Source: Helicobacter japonicus (GTDB lineage: Bacteria; Campylobacterota; Campylobacteria; Campylobacterales; Helicobacteraceae). Taken from it: a DNA stretch of 64,000 nt. The position numbers and the translations under genes are program-made. This document shows positions 37,233-46,496 of the stretch, piece by piece (position 1 is the first letter of the stretch; each line of letters begins with the position of its first letter). The notes below the pieces were generated by a model. That model saw only the letters and a program-made list of their open reading frames with translations, did not search any database and was not told the DNA's origin. Location: positions 62,001-126,000 of the forward strand of contig NZ_JRMQ02000003.1 of assembly GCF_000762845.2 (NCBI RefSeq), in the 5' to 3' direction.

Positions 37233-38676
37233 AAAAATATACCAATCTCATTCTCAAACTATTATTGAGCAAGCAAAGGCTAAAGCCAAAGCAATTGAAT
37301 ATGAGGCAAAAAAACTTCTTCAAGAACATCAAATGACGATTAAAGAAGAAGAATTGTATTTAAAGCAGCACTATGAACAAGAACGCGATAAATTAGTAAG
37401 AAAATATGATACAAAATCTGCCCATCTTCAGAAAGAAATGCAAGAAATTGCAGAGCTTAAAGCAAAAGTTTTGCGCTCACAAACCGAGCTTAATAAACTC
37501 ATAAATGAAAACAAACACAACAAAAAAGAAATGTTGCAGATTCTCTCAAAATATACTCGAATGAGCAGAGAGGAAGCAACAAGCATTTTACTTTCTCATC
37601 TTGAAGAAGAACTTTGCGACCAAAAAGCATATCTCATTCGCCATTACGAGCGAGAAGCGCAGCAGGAAGCAAAAAGAAAAGCAAATTACATCTTGGCTCA
37701 AGCAACTACACGCTATGCCGGAGAATTTGCAAATGAGCGGTTAATCAATTCAGTCCAACTCCCTAACGATGAATTTAAATCACGCATTATAGGCAAAGAT
37801 GGACGCAACATTAAAACTTTAGAAACTATTAGTGGTGTTGATGTAATTATTGACGATATGCCTTGTAGCATTACTTTAAGTAGCTTCAATCTCTATCGTC
37901 GCGCTATTGCCACAAAAATGATTGAGAATCTTGTAGAAGATGGACGGATTCAACCTGCACGCATCGAAGAAATGTATGAACGTGTCAAAAACGAAATGGA
38001 CGAACAAATACGACAAGATGGCGAGGATGTTGTGCTTGATATGGAACTTGGCTATATGCATCCGGAATTAAAATTTTTGCTTGGTAAAATGCGTTATCGT
38101 GCTTCATTTGGACAAAATGCACTCGGACATTCTCTTGAAGTAGCAAAACTTGCAGCTATTATTGCCGGTGAGCTAGGTGGTGATGAAAAACTTGCTAGAC
38201 GCGCAGGGATTCTACACGATATTGGTAAAGCTTTGACACAAGAACTAGGTGGTAATCACGTGGATTTAGGGGTAGAAGTCTGCACTCGCTATAACGAGCA
38301 CCCTGTGGTGATTAATGCCATTAGAGCACATCACGGATATGAAGAAATTCGGAGCATAGAATGCGCTGCTGTATGTGCTGCCGATGCACTTTCTGCTGCG
38401 CGTCCGGGCGCACGAAGAGAAGCGGTGGAAAACTTCCTCAAAAGAGTGCAAGACATTGAACGTATCGCTATGGATAAAATTGGCGTCAAGCAAGCTTATG
38501 CTATTAATGCAGGGCGTGAAGTGCGTGTTATCGCACGAGCAGATTTGGTGAGCGATGATCAAAGTGTCGTTCTTGCACGAGATATTGCAAGAGAAATAGA
38601 ATCCACTCTACAATATCCGGGTGAAGTCAAAGTGAGCGTGATACGAGAAACAAGGGCGATTGATTTTGCGCGATAG
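37159..38676 (+). CDS. rny: Ribonuclease Y
   Basis: Membrane-anchored endoribonuclease that starts mRNA decay in bacteria without RNase E. The 505-residue protein has an N-terminal membrane helix (about 4-25), a long charged coiled coil (30-185), a KH domain with IIGKDGRNIKTLE, and an HD domain with GHSLEVAKLAAIIAGEL and ILHDIGKAL, where the His-Asp pair binds metal. The ATG lies 74 nt inside the cyclo-ligase gene. A hairpin follows at 38718-38751. Confidence 0.95.
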   Translation: MEIWYVIGSIIFGLLVGVSVYIITKKIYQSHSQTIIEQAKAKAKAIEYEAKKLLQEHQMTIKEEELYLKQHYEQERDKLVRKYDTKSAHLQKEMQEIAELKAKVLRSQTELNKLINENKHNKKEMLQILSKYTRMSREEATSILLSHLEEELCDQKAYLIRHYEREAQQEAKRKANYILAQATTRYAGEFANERLINSVQLPNDEFKSRIIGKDGRNIKTLETISGVDVIIDDMPCSITLSSFNLYRRAIATKMIENLVEDGRIQPARIEEMYERVKNEMDEQIRQDGEDVVLDMELGYMHPELKFLLGKMRYRASFGQNALGHSLEVAKLAAIIAGELGGDEKLARRAGILHDIGKALTQELGGNHVDLGVEVCTRYNEHPVVINAIRAHHGYEEIRSIECAAVCAADALSAARPGARREAVENFLKRVQDIERIAMDKIGVKQAYAINAGREVRVIARADLVSDDQSVVLARDIAREIESTLQYPGEVKVSVIRETRAIDFAR

Positions 38677-38717
38677 TTTGCACGAAAAAATCATTATTTT
38701 TAGCAAAATTCTTTTTT

Positions 38718-38751
38718 AAGATTCTAAAATTTTCTTTTATTTTAGAATCTT
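38718..38751. terminator. Perfect 13-bp hairpin made of an inverted AGATTCT pair
   Basis: AAGATTCTAAAAT, 8-nt loop, ATTTTAGAATCTT, between the ends of rny and the nhaC-like gene; its right arm includes the latter's stop codon. Probably a bidirectional terminator, although no clean T run follows on either strand. Confidence 0.55.
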
Positions 38752-40292
38752 TGCATATTTTCATTGAGATTCTTATCTTTCACAAGGTCGCCTTCATAGC
38801 GAATTTTTAACATATAAAATACGCCTATAAGAAGCAATAAACCCATACTAAAAGCTAAAATCGTGCTTTGGAAATATGAAACCACAACAAAACTTATTGC
38901 CGCACATACAGCAGAAATTGTTGCGTAGGGAAACTGCGTAATAAAATGACTCTGCACAGAACAGCCAGCACCTACAGCAGAGAGAATAGTCGTATCTGAA
39001 ATAGGTGAAGTATGGTCCCCATAAACCGCACCAGAGAGAATTGCCGAAAGTGCCAAAAACATACTCGATTCAGCTGCACCAGTCTGAATTGTAATTTCCA
39101 TACCAATGGGCAACATAATAGCAAATGTTCCCCAACTCGTGCCTGTGCAAAAGGCAATAAATGCCGAGATAAAAAACAAAAATACCGGCATAAAAATCAA
39201 ATATTCCGCACTTATCATATCTTTTGCCACACTTGCAAGATATATACCTGTTTGTATATGCTCTTTAATCACAGGACCAATCGCCCACGCAAGGCTAAGA
39301 ATAAGAATTGCCCCAAACATACTTTTTGCCCCATACCAAAAAATCTCACCATATTTTTTAGATTCTATAGTGTTCAAACTAAATAAAAGTGTAATAATAA
39401 GCGCAAAAAGTCCCCCACAAAAAAGTGCAAATGGTGTGTCTGTATGTGCAAGCATCACAATAAAATTAGCCTCTCCACTTGCCTTATATCCACTATAAAA
39501 AATCATAAAACAGATTCCCACAATAAGAGCAGCAATAGGCACAATAAGATACAAAATAGCATTTTTATGTGAATAAGATGTATGCGTTGATGAATCATCT
39601 TTCATATCTACATTAATATTATGACGCATAGTAGGCAAATTTATTCGCCAAAAAATCGTCAAAACAACAGCTACAAGTGCAAAGAATGCGTAAAAATTAT
39701 TTGGTATGCTTTGCAAGAGCACCATAAATGGCTCATCAATATTCTGCTTTGATAAAAGCCCGATATTATATGCTCCCCAGCTTGAAAGTGGCACAAGAAT
39801 ACAAATAGGAGCTGATGTAGAATCAATAATATATGCTAAACGCTCACGACTTGAATGATAGCTATCATTGAGCGGACGCGCAATTTGTCCAACACTTAGG
39901 GCATTAAAATAATCATCAATAAAAATCACTACCCCTGCTATAAATGCCAAAAACTCTGAACCTCTTGTGGAACGAATATGTTTTTTTGCTCACTTGACAA
40001 ATGCGTCAATCGCTCCACTATACAAAATAAGTTGTGTAATCACACCAAGAATAATTAAAAATATAAAGATATATGCACTATCCCAATTAATTCCATTATC
40101 ATAAAATACGCTTATTATAGACTTAAAAATAAAGCTTAAAGACTGAACATCTAATCCATAAAGCATTATGCCACTTAAACAAATACCCATAAAAAGCGAC
40201 AAAACTACGCGGCGAGTAAGCACAACCATAAATACGACAAAAAGAGGGACAACAAGACTTAACGCCGAATGAGCAAACCCGTAGTCTTCCAC
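38742..40292 (-). pseudogene. NhaC-family Na+/H+ antiporter gene interrupted by one in-frame TGA
   Basis: NhaC-type antiporters exchange sodium for protons. The first part (40292 to 39993) encodes the N-terminal 100 residues up to SGAIDAFVK, then TGA at 39990-39992. Without any frame change, the same frame continues as AKKHIRSTRGSEFLAFIAG, then VVIFIDDYFNALSVGQIARP, and on to a normal end at 38742. Relatives have Trp at this point (KWAxK-like), so a TGG-to-TGA change explains it. The downstream part could restart at TTG 39950 to give 402 residues, but it would lack the first helices. Either it is a recent pseudogene or there is readthrough. The intact frame would be about 516 codons. Confidence 0.85.
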
Positions 40293-40355
40293 AATATATC
40301 CTTAAAAATTGAAGTTTCAAGAAGTAAAGCAGTTTGATTAAATCTTTCTAGGTTA

Positions 40356-40442
<87 letters not shown>

Positions 40443-40519
40443 ACATATAATGGTATTAATATACCAAGATTTTAAAAGCTTGGATTCTAAAAGCTTGATT
40501 GAAATATAAAAATGAAGTA

Positions 40520-40604
40520 TGGTGCGCTGAGCGAGACTTGAACTCGCACGGGTTGCCCCGCCACCCCCTCAAGATGGTGTGTCTACCAATTCCACCACCA
40601 GCGC
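40520..40604 (-). tRNA. tRNA-Leu (anticodon GAG)
   Basis: Minus strand: 5' GCGCUGG pairs with UCAGCGC plus discriminator A and encoded CCA (plus-strand TGG 40520-40522). The stem CCAUC/GGUGG encloses UUGAGGG with anticodon GAG, reading CUC and CUU. A variable arm is present (class II). It lies 77 nt upstream of tRNA-Leu(CAA), and its 5' end touches the hairpin at 40605-40629. Confidence 0.9.
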
Positions 40605-40629
40605 ATTTCTCCTCGCAAAGAGGAGAAAT
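40605..40629. other. Perfect 10-bp hairpin between atpE and tRNA-Leu(GAG)
   Basis: ATTTCTCCTC, loop GCAAA, GAGGAGAAAT (plus strand). Its base is immediately next to the mature tRNA 5' end and 4 nt after the atpE stop codon on the minus strand. There is no T run, so an RNA-processing or stability role is as likely as termination. Confidence 0.55.
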
Positions 40630-40632
40630 CTT

Positions 40633-40944
40633 TTATTTAATAAAAGGATTTGCGTAAAGAGCAATAAGTGCCAAAACCAATGTATAAATAACTTGTGCCT
40701 CAATCAAAGCCAAAGCAATAAACATTGTTCCGAGCAATTTACCACTAATACCAGGATTGCGTGCTGTTCCTGAAATCGTAGCAGCAGCAGCGTGTCCCAT
40801 ACCGATTGCTCCACCAAGTGCAGCAATACCTAAACCGATAACAGCTCCAGCAACTGAATATGACCGAATCATATCAACGCCACTTACTTCTGCTCCGAAA
40901 GCAAAACCTACCATACCTAAACACAAAAGAGCTAGAAATTTCAT
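40633..40944 (-). CDS. atpE: ATP synthase F0 subunit c
   Basis: Forms the proton-driven ring of the F-type ATP synthase. The 103-residue protein has an N-terminal signal-like helix (MKFLALLCLGMVGFAFGAEV), as in other helicobacters, followed by two membrane helices with the polar loop ARNPG at 61-65. The proton-carrying Glu82 lies in FIALALIEAQVIY. The start at 40944 follows GAGGTG; the longer frame to 41022 has no ribosome site and is rejected. The other ATP synthase genes are elsewhere, as usual in this group. A -10 box is at 41010-41015. Confidence 0.95.
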   Translation of the reverse strand: MKFLALLCLGMVGFAFGAEVSGVDMIRSYSVAGAVIGLGIAALGGAIGMGHAAAATISGTARNPGISGKLLGTMFIALALIEAQVIYTLVLALIALYANPFIK

Positions 40945-41009
40945 CTTGCACCTCACTTTTTTTCTCAAAGTCTGTTCGGATCTATCCCCTACTAGATACT
41001 TTGGAGCGC

Positions 41010-41015
41010 ATATTA
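41010..41015 (-). promoter_or_regulatory. -10 box of atpE promoter
   Basis: CATAAT on the minus strand, 66 nt before the atpE start, in the 103-bp gap after pnp. It implies a leader of about 60 nt and separate control of the abundantly needed c subunit. Confidence 0.5.
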
Positions 41016-41047
41016 TGCCCAAGCTTTAATAAAATAAACATTAAACA

Positions 41048-43162
41048 TTAACTTTTAACAAGTCCTAATTCGACCTTATTTTTATTTTGTGAAAGAATCT
41101 CGCACTCTAATTCACTCACATCTTGTAATATATCGCTCAATTTTTGTCCTCGATCCTGTGTGATTTTGCTAATATGCACAAGTCCATCACCACCACGTGG
41201 CAACTCTACAAACACCCCAAAATCTGCAATTTTTTTAATTTTCCCTACAAATTGCTCCCCAACTTTATAGCTCTCCCAATCAATTTTTTCACCACCGCCA
41301 CTAACTACATCCATAATAAAGGCTTTTGCTTTGCGTAAATTCTCTACATTGTCTGCATTAATACTTACCATTCCGCTTTCTCTTACTAAATCAATATTCA
41401 CAGCAAAACGCTCGATAATATCCTTTATTACCTTCCCTCCTGCACCAATAACTTCAACAATCTTATGTGGTGGAATCATAAAACTTTCACTTTTTGGTAG
41501 AATTGCTTCATTGAGCACAATACTTGCCCTTGCAACTTCCATAATGCTTAAAATATGTGTGCGTGCATCTTTTGCCTGAAACAAAGCATTTTTAAGAATC
41601 TCTTGTGTAATCCCGCCAAGCTTAATATCCATTTGCATAGCACTAATGCCCTTATATCCACCGGCAACTTTAAAATCCATATCACCATCGTGGTCTTCTA
41701 ATCCACTAATATCAGTTAAAATAGCATATCTATCACCTTCTGTAACAAGCCCCATTGCCACCCCAGCAATAAGAGAATTTACCTGAATTCCGCAAGCGCA
41801 CAATGCTAAAGAACCACCACATACACTTGCCATTGAACTTGACCCATTAGATTCCAAAATTTCTGACACCAAGCGAATACTTTTGTCATTTTCATTGATA
41901 CTTGATTGTAAAGCATTTCTTGCAAGATTGCCGTGTCCTAGCTCTCTACGCCCAACAGATCCTATGATGCCAGCTTCTCCCACACTAAATGGTGGAAAAT
42001 TATAATGAAATAAAAAGCGTCTCTTAAGAGCAACTTTGCTCTCTAGCATTTCATAGTTTTGTGCATCACTCTCTGTGCCTATTGTTGCACTTACAAGTGC
42101 TTGTGTCTGCCCTCGTGTAAAAAGCACACTTCCATGCACAAAAGGTAAAATATTTGTTTCGATATGAATGGGTCGCACCTCTGTAAGTCCCCTACCATCA
42201 GCTCTTTTTTGAGAATTTAAAATCATAGAGCGCACATATTGCTTTTTAAAGGCAAAAACATATTTTTGAGCCTCATCTTGCTCCAAATGACAATCTTTAG
42301 CTACCTGCGAAGTGAGGGTGTGAATGTGTTGCAAAGATTCAGATTTTGCCATAAAACTTAAAGCAGCACTCATTTGTTCTTTATAATTCTTACAAATGCG
42401 TTCATACAAACTCTTATCAAGCCCATTTTGTGCTATTTTTAGGTTTAGTTTTTGCTTTCTATATGGAGAAAAAAGCTGGTGATAAGTGTTGGTTGCGTGG
42501 GAAATATAATTTTTGGCTAATTCTATGGCAGACAAAAATTCACTCTCTGCAAGCTCATTTGCACCTCTTTGTGTGCGCATAGCTTTCATCTCAATCATTA
42601 AAAGCTCTTCCCCTCTTCCCGAAATAAAAATATCACATTCACTCTCTTTAAGTTGCCTAGCACTAGGATTCACAATAAAAGTGTCATTCACGCGTCCTAT
42701 ACGCACTCCAGATACTGCATTATCTTGCAAAGATTCCAAAGGTAAATCCGATACATAAAGCGCACAAGAAGCAGCATTGAGTGCATTAAGCTGCAAATCA
42801 CTTTCTCCATCATAGCTTAACACCATCACAATAATAGAAGTATTATGCCCATAACCCTTAGGAAAAAGTGGGCGCAACGTGCGGTCAATAAGCCTTGAAG
42901 TGAGAATCTCAAATTCACTAGGCTTACCCTCGCGTTTAATAAATCCAGAAGGAAACTTGCTCTTTGCATAAGATTTTTCAATATATTGAACACTTAGAGG
43001 CACAAAATCTTCATTAATCTCTTCATCTACTTGTGTGCAGACACTTGCTAAAAGCACACTTCCCCCACTTTGATACAAAACCGCACCATTTGATGCCCTT
43101 GCTACATATTCAAAGCTATACGATTCACTTAGATTCTCCAAATCAATATCAATGCGTGTCAT
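41048..43162 (-). CDS. pnp: Polyribonucleotide nucleotidyltransferase (PNPase)
   Basis: 3'-5' phosphorolytic exonuclease for mRNA decay. The 704-residue protein has two RNase PH domains (FPSGFIKREGKPSEFEILTS near 70-90; RADGRGLTEVRPI near 330), a KH domain (HKIVEVIGAGGKVIKDIIE) and a C-terminal S1 domain (GKIKKIADFGVFVELPRGGD). The ATG overlaps the PRTase-like stop as TAATG, so translation is coupled. RNase Y is also in this window, so both main decay enzymes are present. Confidence 0.96.
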   Translation of the reverse strand: MTRIDIDLENLSESYSFEYVARASNGAVLYQSGGSVLLASVCTQVDEEINEDFVPLSVQYIEKSYAKSKFPSGFIKREGKPSEFEILTSRLIDRTLRPLFPKGYGHNTSIIVMVLSYDGESDLQLNALNAASCALYVSDLPLESLQDNAVSGVRIGRVNDTFIVNPSARQLKESECDIFISGRGEELLMIEMKAMRTQRGANELAESEFLSAIELAKNYISHATNTYHQLFSPYRKQKLNLKIAQNGLDKSLYERICKNYKEQMSAALSFMAKSESLQHIHTLTSQVAKDCHLEQDEAQKYVFAFKKQYVRSMILNSQKRADGRGLTEVRPIHIETNILPFVHGSVLFTRGQTQALVSATIGTESDAQNYEMLESKVALKRRFLFHYNFPPFSVGEAGIIGSVGRRELGHGNLARNALQSSINENDKSIRLVSEILESNGSSSMASVCGGSLALCACGIQVNSLIAGVAMGLVTEGDRYAILTDISGLEDHDGDMDFKVAGGYKGISAMQMDIKLGGITQEILKNALFQAKDARTHILSIMEVARASIVLNEAILPKSESFMIPPHKIVEVIGAGGKVIKDIIERFAVNIDLVRESGMVSINADNVENLRKAKAFIMDVVSGGGEKIDWESYKVGEQFVGKIKKIADFGVFVELPRGGDGLVHISKITQDRGQKLSDILQDVSELECEILSQNKNKVELGLVKS

Positions 43163-43824
43163 TATGTTTCCTTTGTTGTGTTTTGATTAAGTATCTCTTC
43201 AAACTCCTCATCACTGATAGGTGCAAGATGTGGAAAATAGTGTGCCATAGAAACATAATACTCTATGGGATAAGGACAGCATACTTCATCGCAAATCTCA
43301 CATAAAGTTTGATAAATATCTTTTGGCATAATGGGTGCAATGGCGGTAATACTCTTTACCTCCATATTCATACAAGTCTTTATTGCTACCCCAATACGAA
43401 AGCCCGTCTCTACACCTAAATCAAAAAGAAACACATCTTTTCCTTTGAGAGAGGTGAGTTCCTTGCCCTTGCGTAATTGATAACGACTTGGCAAAATCAC
43501 TTCTTCATATTGTCGTTGTGCCTCACCATAAACATAATCTAAACTAATATCAAAGGCATCAATCAGTCTTTCATTAATCACAATTTCCATATCCTCACTC
43601 ACCACAGCAATAGCACATTCAGGATTATGCGGAGCAGAAATAATTTGTGTAAAAAGAAATTCCATTGGCACTTTTAGCTTTGTAGCAAGTGTTTGTGCGC
43701 ATTCTATACCATCACGTCCAATCGCTACTAAAATGGCATTTTGAAGTGGAAGATTCTTAAGATATATCATATCAAGAATAGCGCGTAAAGAATCTTCCTT
43801 TTCTTCAAACACAATCTGTTGCAC
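43162..43824 (-). CDS. Phosphoribosyltransferase-like protein
   Basis: A 220-residue cytoplasmic protein with the PRTase fold pattern. The expected PRPP-binding loop reads KDVFLFDLGVETGFRIGVA, where most enzymes have an acidic DD pair before the TG, so it may be catalytically altered. Similar proteins sit at the same place, upstream of pnp, in H. pylori. Cys residues (CEICDEVCCPYP) near the end could bind metal. The base or sugar substrate is unknown. Its stop overlaps the pnp start, and 9 nt separate it from lptD. Confidence 0.65.
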   Translation of the reverse strand: MQQIVFEEKEDSLRAILDMIYLKNLPLQNAILVAIGRDGIECAQTLATKLKVPMEFLFTQIISAPHNPECAIAVVSEDMEIVINERLIDAFDISLDYVYGEAQRQYEEVILPSRYQLRKGKELTSLKGKDVFLFDLGVETGFRIGVAIKTCMNMEVKSITAIAPIMPKDIYQTLCEICDEVCCPYPIEYYVSMAHYFPHLAPISDEEFEEILNQNTTKET

Positions 43825-43833
43825 TTTTATCCT

Positions 43834-46029
43834 TTATTCTTTAAATCTATATGTCAAACCTGTATTTGCCAATGGCACAAAACGAAATTCAATTTTTACA
43901 TATTGATTTTTTATAGGCGTAATTTCGTTGTTAGCCGTGAGTGTAGGACGCACATCTTGTGCTACTTTCAAACCCAAACCAAAACATCGAATATTTTTAG
44001 AAATTGTAACATACCAATCCTTTAAATACCCTAGTTCTGTATCATAACCTATATTTGTATCAAAACGAAATAAGCCAAAATCATAGCCTAAACTCCCACG
44101 CATAAAGCCTGTATTTCCCGAAGAATACAAACCTGATGAAAGATAAAGCGGGTCAAGTTTGAAATAATAAGTAAAACGAGAATCTAATCCCCATTTATTT
44201 AATGAAGCATTTATTGAAGCCTCATTTACGCTTTTGCGTGTATAAGAAAAAAATGCCGATGCGCTTATACTAAATCCATCTATTGGAGAGAATCCAATCT
44301 CATTTTGAAGCACTTGATTTTTTGTCAAAAAGCTATCCTTAAGAAAAACTCGCTGATAAATACGCCAGTAAAATAACTCTTTGCCATTCTTACCATAAAA
44401 ATACTGCGAAGCCTTCAAATCCACTTTATGTTTATTTTTTACCACATCGACAATATCACTAGGATTCCAATACATTGCTAAAAGTGTAGAATCAATACCT
44501 TGCTCAAGTAACGCATTATACGCTTCATATCGTTCATCAGATACCGCCATTGAGGTATGCTTATATAATGCTCCACTAAAAATAGCCTCAAGATTCAAAG
44601 AATGAAAAAAATGTCGATAAGGACGTGCTAAATCAGAATTAAACGATACATTATAGCTTCCTACTGCATAATTAATGCTATTTGAAAGTGCATCATTTTT
44701 TGCATCTACCAAGTCTTGTGCATTCTGCAGGGCAACCGAAGTTGCATACATATCAAGATTTACTCCTGTGCTTATATAGTTATTAAAAAGTGGTATAGCC
44801 ACACCTATAGGCAAAGACATACTATTTTGAAAATATCCATATCCCTTAGGACGCGTGATATACTTACTTTGAAAGTCAAAAGTGTAAAGAAGATTCTTAA
44901 AAAAAAGAGAATCTGTGTAACGATGATAATGTAGATGTGGTAAAGATTGAAAAGTATCAGTGTTATTAGCCTTTGATAAATCAAGATAATATTTAAAATA
45001 AGTGCCAAAATAATTTTTATCTGTATTAAGAAAATAGTTAATACGAGATTCATATAGACGCGTATTAAATGCAGCATTAAGACTTTTTAAACGCATATAT
45101 TCAAGGTCGTTCATATAGGTAATATTTACAAATAAGCCATCAGTTGCACGCTCATTTTTTGCTAAAAGATGTTGTGTTGTGTAATTAAAAGTCCCGCCAT
45201 AGATGTATTGATTCTTGAGATCATTTTCAAGCATATACGAATCAGTATTTTGAAAATATCGTGTTTGTAAGAGTGCTATTTGGTTATCCTTATCGGCAAA
45301 AGCAAACTCTAGCTCTCCGCCAACCCCTCTTTGTGTGCGTATTTGTGGAGAAAATGTTATGTCCCAGCGATTAAAGGGTGCTATAAATAAAGGCTGCTTA
45401 TACATAAAGCCCTGTTTATTGCTCAAAGAGAGTTCCGGAGAAAGCAATCCACTTTTACGCACATTGCTTGTAGGAGCAATAAAATAAGGAAGATAAAACA
45501 CGGGTATTCCCCCAATATAAAAGCGCGAATTCCATACACTCATATATTCTTTTGTTGTATTATATGTGCCAGAGCTTACATTCAAATGCCAAAGTGGATT
45601 CACAACATCACAGCCAGATATTACTCCACGTTTAAAGGTATAAATCCCATCTTTCCCAGCTCCTTGGTGCGACATCACCCACATACCCATTGTGCTTTGT
45701 AAGTAAAGATGGGAGACTTTAACTTGTTTATCTTGCATATTGATATTTGCTTCTTCCACATCAAGATATAAGGTATCACCCTGATAGACTTTCACTCCAC
45801 CTTGTAAATAGACATACTTAGTTTGCTTATTGTAAATAATCTTATGCGCTACCATATATACATCGCCATAGAGTAAAAACGCATTGCCATCCGCGATTAC
45901 TTCATCATTACGCGCACTTACATTATCGGCAGAAAGGTCAAATATATCCGTTGTTTGTTCCGCATACGCACTTACAAAAAAAATGAAACACGCATACCAT
46001 ATGCTAATAAAAAAACGATTTTTCAACAC
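43834..46029 (-). CDS. lptD: LPS-assembly outer-membrane protein LptD
   Basis: Inserts LPS into the outer leaflet, with lipoprotein LptE as the usual partner. The 731-residue protein has a signal peptide (ending FVSAYAEQ), an OstA-type beta-jellyroll near residues 35-140 (DEVIADGNAFLLYGDVYMVA, then KIIYNKQTKYVYLQGGVKVY), the conserved GIPVFYLPYF element and a long C-terminal barrel ending TGLTYRFKE. The GTG start at 46029 overlaps the end of the RDD gene by 7 nt. The N-terminal domain is shorter than in enterobacteria. Order lptD, PRTase, pnp, atpE matches H. pylori. Confidence 0.9.
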   Translation of the reverse strand: MLKNRFFISIWYACFIFFVSAYAEQTTDIFDLSADNVSARNDEVIADGNAFLLYGDVYMVAHKIIYNKQTKYVYLQGGVKVYQGDTLYLDVEEANINMQDKQVKVSHLYLQSTMGMWVMSHQGAGKDGIYTFKRGVISGCDVVNPLWHLNVSSGTYNTTKEYMSVWNSRFYIGGIPVFYLPYFIAPTSNVRKSGLLSPELSLSNKQGFMYKQPLFIAPFNRWDITFSPQIRTQRGVGGELEFAFADKDNQIALLQTRYFQNTDSYMLENDLKNQYIYGGTFNYTTQHLLAKNERATDGLFVNITYMNDLEYMRLKSLNAAFNTRLYESRINYFLNTDKNYFGTYFKYYLDLSKANNTDTFQSLPHLHYHRYTDSLFFKNLLYTFDFQSKYITRPKGYGYFQNSMSLPIGVAIPLFNNYISTGVNLDMYATSVALQNAQDLVDAKNDALSNSINYAVGSYNVSFNSDLARPYRHFFHSLNLEAIFSGALYKHTSMAVSDERYEAYNALLEQGIDSTLLAMYWNPSDIVDVVKNKHKVDLKASQYFYGKNGKELFYWRIYQRVFLKDSFLTKNQVLQNEIGFSPIDGFSISASAFFSYTRKSVNEASINASLNKWGLDSRFTYYFKLDPLYLSSGLYSSGNTGFMRGSLGYDFGLFRFDTNIGYDTELGYLKDWYVTISKNIRCFGLGLKVAQDVRPTLTANNEITPIKNQYVKIEFRFVPLANTGLTYRFKE

Positions 46030-46496
46030 ACAATTACCAAAGTTTTTGCCATTCTATCGTGCAATGTCCGCGCACACTTATCGCCAAATCCAAACACATA
46101 AGTGATAAAGAGCAAACTCTCCCCTATATATTTCCCACAAGCACGAATCAAAGCATACATAAAGGTAGGTTTATCAAACAAATCTACACTCACTACGCGC
46201 ATTTTGCATAAAATCTTGCCAATAGAACTTCCACAATACCACACAAATAATGTATCATAGCCTACTTTTAAAACCCATATCTGCCACACATAAGCCGTCA
46301 TAAATTCCCGCATTGTTTGATAATCTACATTTCCACCATTTGCATCACTTATCTGTGAAAGGATATCAAGATTGGCAAGTGTAAAAACTAAAGAGAGCAA
46401 AAATACATCAATAAGCCACGCTACAGAGCGCAATCCCTTGTCTGCAAGAGTAAGATTCTCTCTTTCTAAATTATCTAAAATGCGCTCATTATCCAT
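46023..46496 (-). CDS. RDD-family membrane protein
   Basis: A 157-residue protein with about four hydrophobic helices; the RDD signature is degenerate (LADKGLRSVAWLIDVFLLS near the N-terminus, then SSIGKILCKMRVV, typical of the domain). Members are of unknown function, some linked to ion or osmotic balance. I start at 46496 inside the purD end (8-nt overlap); the longer frame to 46553 adds residues overlapping purD. The stop overlaps the lptD start. Confidence 0.7.
   Translation of the reverse strand: MDNERILDNLERENLTLADKGLRSVAWLIDVFLLSLVFTLANLDILSQISDANGGNVDYQTMREFMTAYVWQIWVLKVGYDTLFVWYCGSSIGKILCKMRVVSVDLFDKPTFMYALIRACGKYIGESLLFITYVFGFGDKCARTLHDRMAKTLVIVC

Noticed and set aside
40945-41022. 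N-terminal extension of ATP synthase subunit c to position 41022
   Set aside because: The extension crosses the promoter box at 41010 and lacks a ribosome site; GAGGTG precedes the ATG at 40944.
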